This document shows positions 33,331 to 41,430 of a DNA stretch of 64,000 bases, piece by piece; position 1 is the first letter of the stretch; every line of letters begins with the position of its first letter. Made by a program: the position numbers and the translations under genes. Under the pieces are notes generated by a model. That model did no database searches and was not told the DNA's origin. It saw nothing but the letters and a program-made list of their open reading frames with translations. This DNA comes from Metapseudomonas resinovorans DSM 21078. Its GTDB lineage: Bacteria > Pseudomonadota > Gammaproteobacteria > Pseudomonadales > Pseudomonadaceae. The DNA lies in assembly GCF_000423545.1 (NCBI RefSeq), contig NZ_AUIE01000007.1, forward strand, positions 1-64,000, given 5' to 3'.

Positions 33331-34314
33331 CTAGTCCGGAACGGCAGTCGAGGAAAAGCTTATTTCGGCACTTTTCAGCCTGTGGGCTTCGGCGAAACCG
33401 CGCTCATCGAGCCATGCGTGCCAGGCCTCCAACCCCTTGCGGCGGGCCTGGTCGATGCCGGTCTTGATGTAGGTGCTGGCGAGCTTGCCCATGGAGTGGT
33501 TGAGCATCAGCTCGCCCACCAGGAAGTCGATGCCAAGTTCGGCCCACACGGTCCTGGCCAGCTTGCGTAGGTCGTGGCTCCGCCATTGGCGATTGCTCAT
33601 CGCGCGGAACATGTGCGAGGCCATCGCGGGAGACAGCTGGGCGCCGCCGGCCATGGCGAACACCCACGGGCTGTTGCGGCGGGCCGGGTGCTGCAGCTCG
33701 CGGTAGCGAGTGAGCAGCGCGCACACCTGGTCGGTCAGCGGCACCACCAGCTCGTTCCCGGTCTTGGTGTTCTGCGCTGGGATGATCCACACCCGCTCCG
33801 GCAGGCTGATGTGCTGCCACTGCGCCAGGCAGGTCTCACCGATGCGGGTTCCGTGCGCGAGCATCATCAGGGCCAGCATGCCGGCCACCGGGTCCTGATT
33901 CAGCGTCTGGCAGAGGTGCGGCAACAGGGTCGGCACAGCCACCGGCAGCAAGCCCGCCGGACGCGGCGGCAGGTTGCCGGTCCAGAAGTCCTTCCAGCTC
34001 ACCGAGGCCAGCGGGTTGGCCTCAATTCGCCCTTGCTTCTCAGCCAGTGCCAGCGACTGCTGCAACCCCTGCAGGGCCTTGTGTGCGGTGTGCGGCGAGT
34101 GGGTCTGCTGCATCGGCCAGACCAGTTTGTCGTCCACCACGGCGCGGCTCAGCTGCTTCAGCTTCACACTACCCAAACGGGGAATCAGGTGACGGCGCGC
34201 CAGGCTGCCCATGGTGCGGCGGTAGCTGGCCGACACCGTACGGTTCTGCTCGATGCGGCCGACCCACCAGTTGATCACCTGGCCCACGGTGCGGAGGGAG
34301 TCGCGACTGCTCAT
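33331..34314 (-). CDS. Second tyrosine recombinase, inside the replication module
   Basis: This 327-residue protein has the catalytic set of tyrosine recombinases: Arg in AHGTRIGETCL, Lys in NTKTGNELVVPL, HxxR in WRSHDLRKLART, His in LMLNHSMGKLAS and Tyr in STYIKTG. It is distinct from the integrase at 57352. It overlaps the Ref-like gene by 4 bp, so it is an operon member. It may resolve phage DNA or be a vestigial integrase put to another use. Confidence 0.85.
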   Translation of the reverse strand: MSSRDSLRTVGQVINWWVGRIEQNRTVSASYRRTMGSLARRHLIPRLGSVKLKQLSRAVVDDKLVWPMQQTHSPHTAHKALQGLQQSLALAEKQGRIEANPLASVSWKDFWTGNLPPRPAGLLPVAVPTLLPHLCQTLNQDPVAGMLALMMLAHGTRIGETCLAQWQHISLPERVWIIPAQNTKTGNELVVPLTDQVCALLTRYRELQHPARRNSPWVFAMAGGAQLSPAMASHMFRAMSNRQWRSHDLRKLARTVWAELGIDFLVGELMLNHSMGKLASTYIKTGIDQARRKGLEAWHAWLDERGFAEAHRLKSAEISFSSTAVPD

Positions 34315-34670
34315 GCCTCGATGCCCTCCCCGTCGAACCAGGCCAGGAAGCAGGCCGGGATGTCATGACCGGCATCAGCCAGGATCTGCATGCAGCGATC
34401 GAGCAGGTCGCGCTGCTTACCGAAACGAGCCTCGAAGCGGGCCTTGTTGTGATGCAGGGCCACCCCTTCCCCACCGGTTTGGTGGTGGGCGGCGCACAGC
34501 GGCAGCACGTTCCAGTGAGCATGCGGCTTCGAACGGCCGTCGATGTGGTGGATGCTGCAGAAGTCGTTGAACTCGCCGGAGTCGACGCGGCAGGCAATGC
34601 AGCCGACGCCCTGCACCAGCATGTGGTGCCAGTCCTTCTGGGCTTGGGTGACGTTGCGTCCCTGCATCAT
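34311..34670 (-). CDS. Ref-like RecA-dependent nuclease
   Basis: This 119-residue protein has a zinc/HNH-type centre: GCIACRVDSGEFNDFCSIHH, then IDGRSKPHAHWNVLPLCAAH and GVALHHNKARFEARFG. This matches the phage P1 Ref family, which cuts at RecA-made D-loops. It has ATGA overlap with its neighbours. Confidence 0.8.
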   Translation of the reverse strand: MMQGRNVTQAQKDWHHMLVQGVGCIACRVDSGEFNDFCSIHHIDGRSKPHAHWNVLPLCAAHHQTGGEGVALHHNKARFEARFGKQRDLLDRCMQILADAGHDIPACFLAWFDGEGIEA

Positions 34671-34906
34671 GCCGGTACCTCGCTGGAGGTCTTGTCGGCC
34701 CGAATCACGGCATAGGCCTCAGACTCGCTACCTACGTAGGCAAACGGGGCCTCATCGCCTTGGCGAATCAGCGCGATGCCATTGCCGAAACCGGCGGCCA
34801 GCGACCGGCACGGGATAACGGTATATCCGCAATTTGTCCGCCAGTGATGCGGACGCGGACGCCCTTCGGAATCACATAGCTGCCGGATTCGAAGTCGCTC
34901 AGCCAT
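34667..34906 (-). CDS. Hypothetical protein, 79 residues
   Basis: It starts at ATG 34906 (MAERLRIRQLCDSEGRPRPH) with an 8-bp overlap with the DnaC-like gene. It has TVIPCRSLAAGFGNGIALIR. No recognised domain. Confidence 0.55.
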   Translation of the reverse strand: MAERLRIRQLCDSEGRPRPHHWRTNCGYTVIPCRSLAAGFGNGIALIRQGDEAPFAYVGSESEAYAVIRADKTSSEVPA

Positions 34907-35717
34907 TGGACGCCTCCCGCCGAGCGCTTTCCCAATCGAACACCACCACCACCCCACCACCTTCGCGGAGCCGATCCACAGTGCGGTCGCCCAGAGCCGC
35001 GACCAGCGGTCCAGGCGCCAGGTTGGAGATCACGATGGTCGGCTTCACGTCCTCGTAGCGCGCGTTGATCACCTCGAACATGACCATCCGCTCGAATTCG
35101 GTGCCGTAGCTCGCGCCCACCTCGTCCAGGATCAGCAGGTCCGGCGTGCGGAAGATGTCCAGGGCCTCTCGCTCGGACTGGGTGGACTCCTTCGAATAGC
35201 TCGCCTTAACCTGCTGGCAGACGCGGGAAACCGTGGTGTACATGGCATTGCAGCGGTGCTGCTCGATCACCACGGCGGCCACGGCGGCGGCCAGATGGGT
35301 CTTGCCGTTGCCAACCTTGCCCAGCAGCATCAGGCAGCGGCCGGCCTCCAGGTTCTCGGCGAAGCGATCGGCGTAACCACGGCAGGCAGCCAGGGCGATG
35401 AGCTGCTTGTCACTCTCGGCGCGGTAGTTGTCGAAAGTCTTGGTCTTGAACCGCTGTGGGATCAGGGCTTGACCCAGCAGGCGCTCCAGGCGTGCGGCCA
35501 CCGCCTGGCGTTGCAGTTCGGCGCGTTCCTCGGCCTCCTGCACAGCCTGGCGGGCACGGGAACACTCCGGGCAGCCGGTGAGCTGGCCATCACGCAGACG
35601 GCTGGCGATGAAACCCCCGTGGATGTCGCAGCTGGACGGGGCCGTGCCGACGATGCCAGCCGAATGCGTCAGGCGGGCCAGGCTTTCGACCAGCGAGTTA
35701 GAGCGAGTAGGTTCCAT
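34899..35717 (-). CDS. DnaC-like helicase loader
   Basis: This 272-residue protein has an N-terminal Cys/His cluster (CDIHGGFIASRLRDGQLTGC, PEC), a Walker A in LLGKVGNGKTHLAAAVAAV and a Walker B in DLLILDEVGASYGT, followed by sensor region TIVISNLAPGPLV. It should load the host DnaB helicase at the phage origin. Confidence 0.9.
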   Translation of the reverse strand: MEPTRSNSLVESLARLTHSAGIVGTAPSSCDIHGGFIASRLRDGQLTGCPECSRARQAVQEAEERAELQRQAVAARLERLLGQALIPQRFKTKTFDNYRAESDKQLIALAACRGYADRFAENLEAGRCLMLLGKVGNGKTHLAAAVAAVVIEQHRCNAMYTTVSRVCQQVKASYSKESTQSEREALDIFRTPDLLILDEVGASYGTEFERMVMFEVINARYEDVKPTIVISNLAPGPLVAALGDRTVDRLREGGGVVVVFDWESARREASNG

Positions 35718-36462
35718 CGGGATTGGCCTCCAGTCCGGCGATAAGGTCTTGGCCGTTCAGGCCGGTGTGCTTGCTGGTGGTGGGACGGGAGGTGCGAGGC
35801 GGTGTCTTGGGTTCAGCAGCAGCCCGAACGCCGGCGTTCTTGATCGCCAGCACCAGCTTTCGGCACCAGGACTTCTGGGTGTCCGCGACGTGCTGGGTGA
35901 TCCAGTACGACACGAACTCGGAAACCGCCTCCGGGGTGATCTGGGCCTGGGTGATGCCCATGGTGCGCAGCTGGGGGGCCAGACTGACCTCGTCCGGCTG
36001 CCAGGCTTCGAACATCTCGAACCGCTGACGGGCATCGACGCTGTCGCCTGTGTTGTTGTTTTCTTCTTCTCTTCTCTTCTCTTCTCTAGTCCCCTTTCTG
36101 TCCGCACCGGATGCGGACGTTTTCCGTTCATTCTGTTTGCGGTCCTTATCCTGCGCCCGACGCTTGGCAGACGCGCCGTTGTGGGCTTCGAAGCGCGGAA
36201 GATGCAGCGCATCCCCGGTGTTTTCGAGCCAGCCGACCGCCACCATGGCAGCCGAAAAGCCGGGCCACGCTGCCAACTCGTCGAGTGCTTCAAGCGAATA
36301 ACCGGACAGGATTCCGTCTTCCGAGTGCGAATCAAACAGACTCCAAACGGACAGCAGTCCACCAACAATCCGAAATCTGTCCGCTTTCAAGGCGGACGCC
36401 ATGCGGATGACTTTCGGGCTCGTCAAGAGATCGGTGCGCATCTTGATCCAGTCGCCGGCCAT
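35698..36462 (-). CDS. DnaT-like replication initiator
   Basis: This 254-residue protein has an N-terminal winged-helix-like domain (MAGDWIKMRTDLLTSPKVIR, RIVGGLLSVWSLFDSHSEDG), a charged linker, and a DnaT-like ssDNA-binding part (ITPEAVSEFVSYWITQHVAD, KSWCRKLVLAIKNAGVR). It plays the role of lambda O. The linker is encoded by a long purine tract near 36062-36088, a possible origin region. Confidence 0.75.
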   Translation of the reverse strand: MAGDWIKMRTDLLTSPKVIRMASALKADRFRIVGGLLSVWSLFDSHSEDGILSGYSLEALDELAAWPGFSAAMVAVGWLENTGDALHLPRFEAHNGASAKRRAQDKDRKQNERKTSASGADRKGTREEKRREEENNNTGDSVDARQRFEMFEAWQPDEVSLAPQLRTMGITQAQITPEAVSEFVSYWITQHVADTQKSWCRKLVLAIKNAGVRAAAEPKTPPRTSRPTTSKHTGLNGQDLIAGLEANPDGTYSL

Positions 36463-36463
36463 C

Positions 36464-36898
36464 TCAGGCCACCTTGCTCACGGACTGCTCGAGAACATCG
36501 AGCGCGTGACGCACCTCGCCGATCTCGCGGCGGATGGTGAACTTCTCGGAGCTGGTGATGCGGCCGTCGGCCAGGGCATCGTGCATCGAGCGGGTGACGT
36601 CCGCTGATTCAGCCACGAGGTCCAGCAGGGCCTGCAGCGGATTGGCCTGGGCGGCCTCCGGCCTCACCACTAGGTCGTAGTTGAACTGGGCCAGCAGGGC
36701 GCGCAGGACGCGGCGGCGGGAATCATCTGGCAGGTGGGTCAGAACCTGTCCGAACAACTCCAGACTCATCCGATGGTTTTCCCGGTTAGGGTTGGCGCAG
36801 TCCAGCAGACGGGTTTCGTTGACCCCCATGCGCTTGGCCAGGGCAGTGCCACCCTCCCCCTTAACTTCCCGGTGCAATGTCCATTCGAAATCTTCCAT
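36464..36898 (-). CDS. CII-like regulatory protein (phage CP76 family)
   Basis: This 144-residue protein starts at ATG 36898 (MEDFEWTLHREVKGEGGTAL). GTALAKRMGVNETRLLDCAN and NHRMSLELFGQVLTHLPDDS match the phage CII/CP76 regulator family. It follows cro in the leftward operon, the CII position. It would favour lysogeny. Confidence 0.75.
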   Translation of the reverse strand: MEDFEWTLHREVKGEGGTALAKRMGVNETRLLDCANPNRENHRMSLELFGQVLTHLPDDSRRRVLRALLAQFNYDLVVRPEAAQANPLQALLDLVAESADVTRSMHDALADGRITSSEKFTIRREIGEVRHALDVLEQSVSKVA

Positions 36899-36989
36899 TG
36901 CGAACTCCTCATCGTTTCTCGCGTGGCGCCGCCGACTGGTTGGAGGCAACCTGACATCACTCGATCAACCGACACGGAAGTAAGCATCC

Positions 36990-37247
36990 ATGCCGTATGA
37001 CCCCTCTGAACTGCCGGGCGAAGTCCTCGCCCTTCGGTGTTACGTGGCAGCCCTGATTCAGGTTCTGCCCTCATCTACTCGGCTTCTCGTGGCGGAAGCC
37101 TTTGAATCCCGTGCGGACCTGGTCCGCGATCAACTGTGTGAAGCCGGCGCGGCCGGGTTCGACCGCGCGGCGACTTCGCTGGCGGTTAGGCGGCCTCAGG
37201 CTTTTTTGGGTGCTGGGACGGAAACGGACGCAGCTCTTCAGCGGTGA
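36990..37247 (+). CDS. Hypothetical protein antisense to cro-cII interval
   Basis: This 85-residue plus-strand frame starts MPYDPSELPGEVLALRCYVA and has ALIQVLPSSTRLLVAEAFES. A GGAAG ribosome-like site lies 9 nt upstream. Its last 62 bp overlap the cro-like gene on the other strand. The sequence looks protein-like rather than a shadow, but support is moderate. Confidence 0.5.
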   Translation: MPYDPSELPGEVLALRCYVAALIQVLPSSTRLLVAEAFESRADLVRDQLCEAGAAGFDRAATSLAVRRPQAFLGAGTETDAALQR

Positions 37248-37392
37248 AGGTGCCGTCCTCATGCTCCGTGACGTAAACGTCGCGACCCGTGCGGATGGCC
37301 TTGCTCAAGGAGCCCTGGGCCATCCCCAGCAGCTGAGCGGCCTTGGTTTGGCCGTGAGCCTTTGCAAACTCACTCAGTTGGACACGTTTCAT
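37186..37392 (-). CDS. Cro-like repressor (P22 Cro type)
   Basis: This 68-residue protein starts at ATG 37392 (MKRVQLSEFAKAHGQTKAAQ) and carries a helix-turn-helix (GQTKAAQLLGMAQGSLSKAI). It diverges from the cI-like gene across three operators. It is the first gene of the leftward early operon leading into cII and replication genes. Confidence 0.85.
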   Translation of the reverse strand: MKRVQLSEFAKAHGQTKAAQLLGMAQGSLSKAIRTGRDVYVTEHEDGTFTAEELRPFPSQHPKKPEAA

Positions 37393-37421
37393 TGGATTGC
37401 CTCTTAGCGATGCACAACCCA

Positions 37422-37450
37422 ATTATTGCCGCCGACAATATAAACGTCAA
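37422..37450 (-). promoter_or_regulatory. PR promoter for cro and replication genes
   Basis: On the minus strand TTGACG (37450-37445), a 17-nt spacer and AATAAT (37427-37422) form a strong sigma-70-type promoter. Its two boxes lie in operators O1 and O2, so repressor binding should block it. The early promoter at 41636 has the same hexamers and spacer length. Confidence 0.85.
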
Positions 37451-37487
37451 TGCCGGCGGCATTTGTGAGCTTATTGCCGCTAGGAAT
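37425..37487. promoter_or_regulatory. OR: three repressor operators, 24-bp pitch
   Basis: Three 15-bp imperfect palindromes lie at 37425-37439 (ATTGCCGCCGACAAT), 37449-37463 (AATGCCGGCGGCATT) and 37473-37487 (ATTGCCGCTAGGAAT). The pitch is exactly 24 bp. They lie between divergent cro and cI genes and match two further copies at 41623 and 41647. CI and Cro are the likely ligands. Confidence 0.85.
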
Positions 37488-37499
37488 ACGCTCACGCCT

Positions 37500-37967
37500 A
37501 TGAGCACCAAAGACAAAAGAAAACCACGTGAGCCATGGGAACAGGACGAATGCGCAGCCCTGAAGGCGCTATTCGACTCCAGGAAGGATGAGCTCGGCCT
37601 GACACAAGAGAAGGCCGCACACCTGCTCGACATCACGCAGGGCTCGCTGAACAACTACCTTTCCGGCAGGAACGCCCTCAATGCGAAGGCGGCGGCAGAC
37701 ATCGCTCTGCTTATTGGCGTGAAGGTCGACGATTTCAGCGCCCGGTTAGCGAACGAGATTCGCCGCATGGCTACCGCTGTGGTGGATGTCGAGCGGCACG
37801 TCTCGATCCCTAAAAGCCTTGAAGGCCTTGCTGAAGCAGCGCATCGCAATTCGGAAAATGGCGACAACCCGGACGACATGCTCAAGATGCTTGAGCGCGG
37901 CATGAACAAGCAGCACGCAAAGGAAGGCGCCACCAAGCATGAAGGCAAGAAAAAGCGCGCTCACTGA
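37500..37967 (+). CDS. CI-like prophage repressor without peptidase domain
   Basis: This 155-residue protein starts at ATG 37500 (MSTKDKRKPREPWEQDECAA). The HTH domain is QEKAAHLLDITQGSLNNYLS. After VDDFSARLANEIRRMA there is a helical, charged C-terminus with no S24 LexA-like peptidase residues, so RecA-driven self-cleavage is unlikely. The end overlaps the HipA-like gene by 29 bp, so induction may involve that partner. Confidence 0.85.
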   Translation: MSTKDKRKPREPWEQDECAALKALFDSRKDELGLTQEKAAHLLDITQGSLNNYLSGRNALNAKAAADIALLIGVKVDDFSARLANEIRRMATAVVDVERHVSIPKSLEGLAEAAHRNSENGDNPDDMLKMLERGMNKQHAKEGATKHEGKKKRAH

Positions 37968-38730
37968 GCCGGCCCTCGGCATCTATGTAAACGGTGAGCA
38001 GGTCGAGGGCAGGGATCTGCGCGGCAAAAATCCCCTCTTCTATGGGCTGGTTCGATTCCCTGGCGGCCACCAGCACCACGCTTATGTAAAGCTTCTCCCC
38101 CCAAAACAGATGTATGCCGAAGTCCTGAGTGCAGCGCTTGGGCAGCATCTGGGACTGCCGGTCCCCTACACTTCGGTTGTCATCGCGCGCGGTGCGGATG
38201 TGGGCCTGAATGTGGCTCAGGTTGTCTGCCTGGCCAGCGTAGACACCGGCGCCCGTCCAATCTCCCGCATCGTGCGGCCTGATGACGTCAATGGGCTGCT
38301 CAACAAATGGGCGCACGCCAAGACGGCCATCGTTTTCGACGAACTGATCGCCAACGCTGACCGCAACTTGCGGAACCTGCTTCTGGGGAGTGATGGGAAA
38401 CTGTGGCTGATTGACCATGAGGAGGCTCTTGGTGAGCCTCTGTCGTCCCCACACCGCACCATTTGCAATCATCTCCTAGAGAAGTTGCTCACTGATGTGC
38501 ATGAGTTTGAGCGGCGCCGAAGCGCTCAACTGATCAACGAGAAGGCCCTCGCCCTGAACGATTGCGATTTCTCGGAACAAGCCATGCGCAGCCTGCCAGG
38601 CCCTTGCCGGGTGCCGGCCAGCTTCGTGACCGAGGTTGTGGAATTTCTACAGGCCCGCGTCCATCATATGCCTCTACTGATCGGCAACAGCCTCGATCTC
38701 AAGCAGCATGCCCTGGACCTCGGCAGATGA
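37939..38730 (+). CDS. HipA-like kinase-fold protein
   Basis: This 263-residue protein has the marks of a HipA-type kinase: Lys51 in HHAYVKLLPP, Glu61 in MYAEVLSAALGQHLGLPVP, catalytic-loop Asp141 and Asn146 in LIANADRNLRNLLL, and metal-binding Asp159 in LWLIDHEEAL. It is shorter than HipA (about 440 residues). It overlaps the repressor gene by 29 bp and the next gene by 4 bp. HipA kinases pair with HTH partners, so a repressor-kinase pair is plausible here. Confidence 0.7.
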   Translation: MKARKSALTEPALGIYVNGEQVEGRDLRGKNPLFYGLVRFPGGHQHHAYVKLLPPKQMYAEVLSAALGQHLGLPVPYTSVVIARGADVGLNVAQVVCLASVDTGARPISRIVRPDDVNGLLNKWAHAKTAIVFDELIANADRNLRNLLLGSDGKLWLIDHEEALGEPLSSPHRTICNHLLEKLLTDVHEFERRRSAQLINEKALALNDCDFSEQAMRSLPGPCRVPASFVTEVVEFLQARVHHMPLLIGNSLDLKQHALDLGR

Positions 38731-39602
38731 TCGAATACAGCACGGACTTCAGTGACTTTCCCCCGCTGCCGACCTACGAGGCCGAGTGGGCAGCCGTCTA
38801 TATGGAGCCCATTGTCCAGTCCGGCGAGCGTCTGACCATCGGCGTGGTGGCTAGCGACGGGGAGTACGCTAGCGGCCAACTGTCCATTTCCCGGAAAGCT
38901 CTCGAATGCCTCTATGGCGAGTCGGCTGATGGGATGCTGAGAATGATGGAGCTCGCGCTTCAGCGGGCCCTTCGGCACGCTAAGCAGCGATTCGACGGCC
39001 AGTTCAGACCCGGCATGCACGGCGTCACGCTGGGGAAGAAGCGCAAGGGTATCGGCGAAGACCTTGAGGACATCATCGAGCAGGGGATTAGCCTGACCTC
39101 CAGCCTCAGCGGGATTCACATGGAGGATGACGAGAAGACTGGCCGCGACCGAAGCATGTACTGGCTGCGGTTCAAGCGCGCCATGCAGAAGGTGAACCCG
39201 AATCTGGTTCCCTATTTCGGTCGCTCGGTGGATGTGCAAGTGCGTGGCTCGACGATCTCGCTAGCGTGCGACTACTTCTCTTCTCGTCTGGCGGTCAACA
39301 TCTGCGCCTTATCGCCGGGATACCGCATGAGCGGCCTTTTTGACGTGGCCAGTTCGCGGATTTTTCGACTTGAGCAGCTAAAGGATCACGATGCCCTGAT
39401 CCAGCATCATCAACAGGCAGCGATGATGCTCGTTATCCCCACAGAATCTCAGCTAGCCGACTTTAAGCCAGGGAATCAGCAATCCTTCCGGGAGCGCGTT
39501 CTCTTGCTGCAGGACATGGCAGACAAGAAAGCATTCCCGCTCATTACCGTGAACGCTCCGCTTGAAGGCGCCATCAAACTGGGCGAACTTGAAGCAGCGT
39601 AA
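38727..39602 (+). CDS. Unknown protein coupled to HipA-like kinase
   Basis: This 291-residue protein starts MIEYSTDFSDFPPLPTYEAE with ATGA overlap. No domain is recognised. Notable parts are SGERLTIGVVASDGEYASGQ, SMYWLRFKRAMQKVNPNLVP and SFRERVLLLQDMADKKAFPL. There is no signal or membrane segment. It is the third gene of the repressor-kinase operon and could be a substrate, adaptor or effector. Confidence 0.75.
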   Translation: MIEYSTDFSDFPPLPTYEAEWAAVYMEPIVQSGERLTIGVVASDGEYASGQLSISRKALECLYGESADGMLRMMELALQRALRHAKQRFDGQFRPGMHGVTLGKKRKGIGEDLEDIIEQGISLTSSLSGIHMEDDEKTGRDRSMYWLRFKRAMQKVNPNLVPYFGRSVDVQVRGSTISLACDYFSSRLAVNICALSPGYRMSGLFDVASSRIFRLEQLKDHDALIQHHQQAAMMLVIPTESQLADFKPGNQQSFRERVLLLQDMADKKAFPLITVNAPLEGAIKLGELEAA

Positions 39603-39639
39603 TCAGAAAGACGCACCAATAACTGACAAGGAGGTCGCC

Positions 39640-40041
39640 ATGCGCGCCATCGCTCTGTTTATTGCGGCCGCCACACTTGCCGGCTGCACCATGCCTTTCG
39701 ACGACTTGCGCAATAACGACTTCGTGTCGGTCCAGCCGCAGCCAGCGCCAAGCGATATCGCCGGCGTCTGGACTGGCAGTGCGGGTCCCTACCTGATGAC
39801 CCTGATCATCAACTCAGACGGCACTGGCTCGCATTGCTACACATGGGGTGAGAGCAATGTGCTGGAGCGCCTCAAGTTCGACGGCAACCAGGTGCGCATT
39901 CAGGACGGCAGCAGGCTTAAGGTCTATCGATCTGGCTATCAACTGATCGGCCAGGCGCCGTACACCGGCAGTCAGCCGATCAATTTCGTGCAGGACAGCA
40001 ACCTGGCCAACGCCTCTGTCTACTGCGCCAAGAATCTCTAA
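39640..40041 (+). CDS. Prophage lipoprotein 1
   Basis: This 133-residue protein starts at ATG 39640 after an AAGGAGG-type site (acaaggaggtcgcc). Its signal peptide MRAIALFIAAATLAGC ends in the lipobox LAGC. A beta-rich mature part follows (IAGVWTGSAGPYLMTLIINS, LKVYRSGYQLIGQAPY). It may be made in the lysogen and alter the host surface. Confidence 0.75.
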   Translation: MRAIALFIAAATLAGCTMPFDDLRNNDFVSVQPQPAPSDIAGVWTGSAGPYLMTLIINSDGTGSHCYTWGESNVLERLKFDGNQVRIQDGSRLKVYRSGYQLIGQAPYTGSQPINFVQDSNLANASVYCAKNL

Positions 40042-40059
40042 ACCTGAAAGGAATCAGAT

Positions 40060-40563
40060 ATGCGCTCCATTGCTCTAGTTCTTGCAATTCTTGCGGCGTC
40101 CGGCTGCACCATGCGCGTGGCCGATCTGACGGTGGCCAGCACCAAGAACTTCAACATGAACTCGACGGCGCTCGAAACGGGTCGCCGCGTGGAAGGCAAG
40201 GACTCCGTTCCCGTGGTCTTGTTCCCTTTGGGCCAGGTGAACATGAAGGAAGCCATCGACCGTGCAGTAGAGAAAGAACGCTGTGCCGTCGGCCTGTCTG
40301 ACGTGGTGATCAATCACGAGGCCTTTGCCTTCTTCTTCGGCTACATAGCCATGACTGTCGAGGGCAATCTCATCCTCGATCGCGCCCAGCCTGGTTGTGG
40401 CGGGATGGCCGCCCGCGATTACCTGCCGGCCGCCGCAGCCTCGACCGTACCAACAACCTCTTACGCCACCAAGGATGCCCAGCTCCAGCAGCTCCAGCAG
40501 CAACAGGGCAGCCTGAGCTACGAGGAGTACCAGCGGCGGTATCGGGAGATTGTGGGGCAGTGA
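40060..40563 (+). CDS. Prophage lipoprotein 2 with SHOCT-like tail
   Basis: This 167-residue protein has the signal MRSIALVLAILAASGC with lipobox ASGC. The mature part includes VPVVLFPLGQVNMKEAIDRA. The C-terminal end has a Gln-rich linker and LSYEEYQRRYREIVGQ, similar to SHOCT oligomerisation tails. It lies 18 bp after lipoprotein 1. Confidence 0.75.
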   Translation: MRSIALVLAILAASGCTMRVADLTVASTKNFNMNSTALETGRRVEGKDSVPVVLFPLGQVNMKEAIDRAVEKERCAVGLSDVVINHEAFAFFFGYIAMTVEGNLILDRAQPGCGGMAARDYLPAAAASTVPTTSYATKDAQLQQLQQQQGSLSYEEYQRRYREIVGQ

Positions 40564-40594
40564 TCAATCACCAATCTATACATGAGCGCAGAAT

Positions 40595-40906
40595 ATGAGC
40601 GAGCAGGACGATCGGGAATCCAAGGCAATGACCGAGGACATGAAGGAGAAGGCGCTACAGGTGACCGCTGAGGATTTCGTCAACTATCTGAATAGCTTTG
40701 GCGGCGAGATAAGGTGTTCCTATTGCGGAACTGGCGACTACGGCGTTGCGCCAGACCCTGCTGGTAAAGGAACCGCCATGGTTGCTACTCCAGTGCCAAA
40801 CTTTAAAGGCGTCGGCATCTGGTTATACCCAGCCACTTGCCAATCCTGTGGCCACACCATATTTTTCAGTGCCTCATTCGTGTCCAGGCAGATCTTCAAG
40901 GATTGA
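40595..40906 (+). CDS. Zinc-ribbon protein
   Basis: This 103-residue protein has CSYCG and CQSCG pairs about 45 residues apart and an acidic/helical N-terminus. The segment between includes NFKGVGIWLYPATC. The stop is 2 nt before the start of the membrane protein gene. Function unknown. Confidence 0.65.
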   Translation: MSEQDDRESKAMTEDMKEKALQVTAEDFVNYLNSFGGEIRCSYCGTGDYGVAPDPAGKGTAMVATPVPNFKGVGIWLYPATCQSCGHTIFFSASFVSRQIFKD

Positions 40907-40908
40907 GC

Positions 40909-41400
40909 ATGGCCTTTGCCGCCCGAATAGATGAGGTGTATGAGTCCTACGAATACTGGTCGTCTGGCGAGATCATTGCGTCCGCCCAGCGCACCTTTCA
41001 GGCTTTCGTTATACTCGACAACGTAGATGTGTCAGAGCCGATGGCTCTTGAGGCTGAGGAAATGGCTGGTAGAGCGGTCACAATCAATGTTGAAGGCTGG
41101 CATTTGATCCTGGCAGTGCTGGTAATCCTTGGCGGACCTTATGTGTACGCGTGGGATGCATTTGGAAAAGTAGATGAAAAGGTCAGCGCCATCAGGACTG
41201 ATCTTGGCGGCGTTGCATCTGAGGGGTCGATCCTGCAGCTGCGCGACGAGATGAGCGCGAGCCGAAAGGACATGAATCATCAGTTCGAATTGCTCCGCAA
41301 AGAGATGCGTGAGGATCGGGCGGCGACCACGAACGCCATCCTTGACCTACAGAAGCAGCAAGGACGGCTGTCGCCTTCTGGGGGAGCCACTACTAACTGA
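40909..41400 (+). CDS. Membrane protein with coiled-coil tail
   Basis: This 163-residue protein starts at ATG 40909 (MAFAARIDEVYESYEYWSSG). One transmembrane helix (GWHLILAVLVILGGPYVYAW) is followed by a long coiled coil (SILQLRDEMSASRKDMNHQF, ELLRKEMREDRAATTNAILD). It is the last gene before a terminator in the lysogenic operon. A superinfection-exclusion role is possible but not shown. Confidence 0.65.
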   Translation: MAFAARIDEVYESYEYWSSGEIIASAQRTFQAFVILDNVDVSEPMALEAEEMAGRAVTINVEGWHLILAVLVILGGPYVYAWDAFGKVDEKVSAIRTDLGGVASEGSILQLRDEMSASRKDMNHQFELLRKEMREDRAATTNAILDLQKQQGRLSPSGGATTN

Positions 41401-41402
41401 AT

Positions 41403-41430
41403 AAGCCCCGCCACCGAGCGGGGCTTTTCG
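41403..41430 (+). terminator. Terminator of the cI operon
   Basis: AAGCCCCGC (41403-41411) pairs with GCGGGGCTT (41418-41426) and TTTCGTTT follows. It ends the plus-strand operon that starts with cI. Confidence 0.85.
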
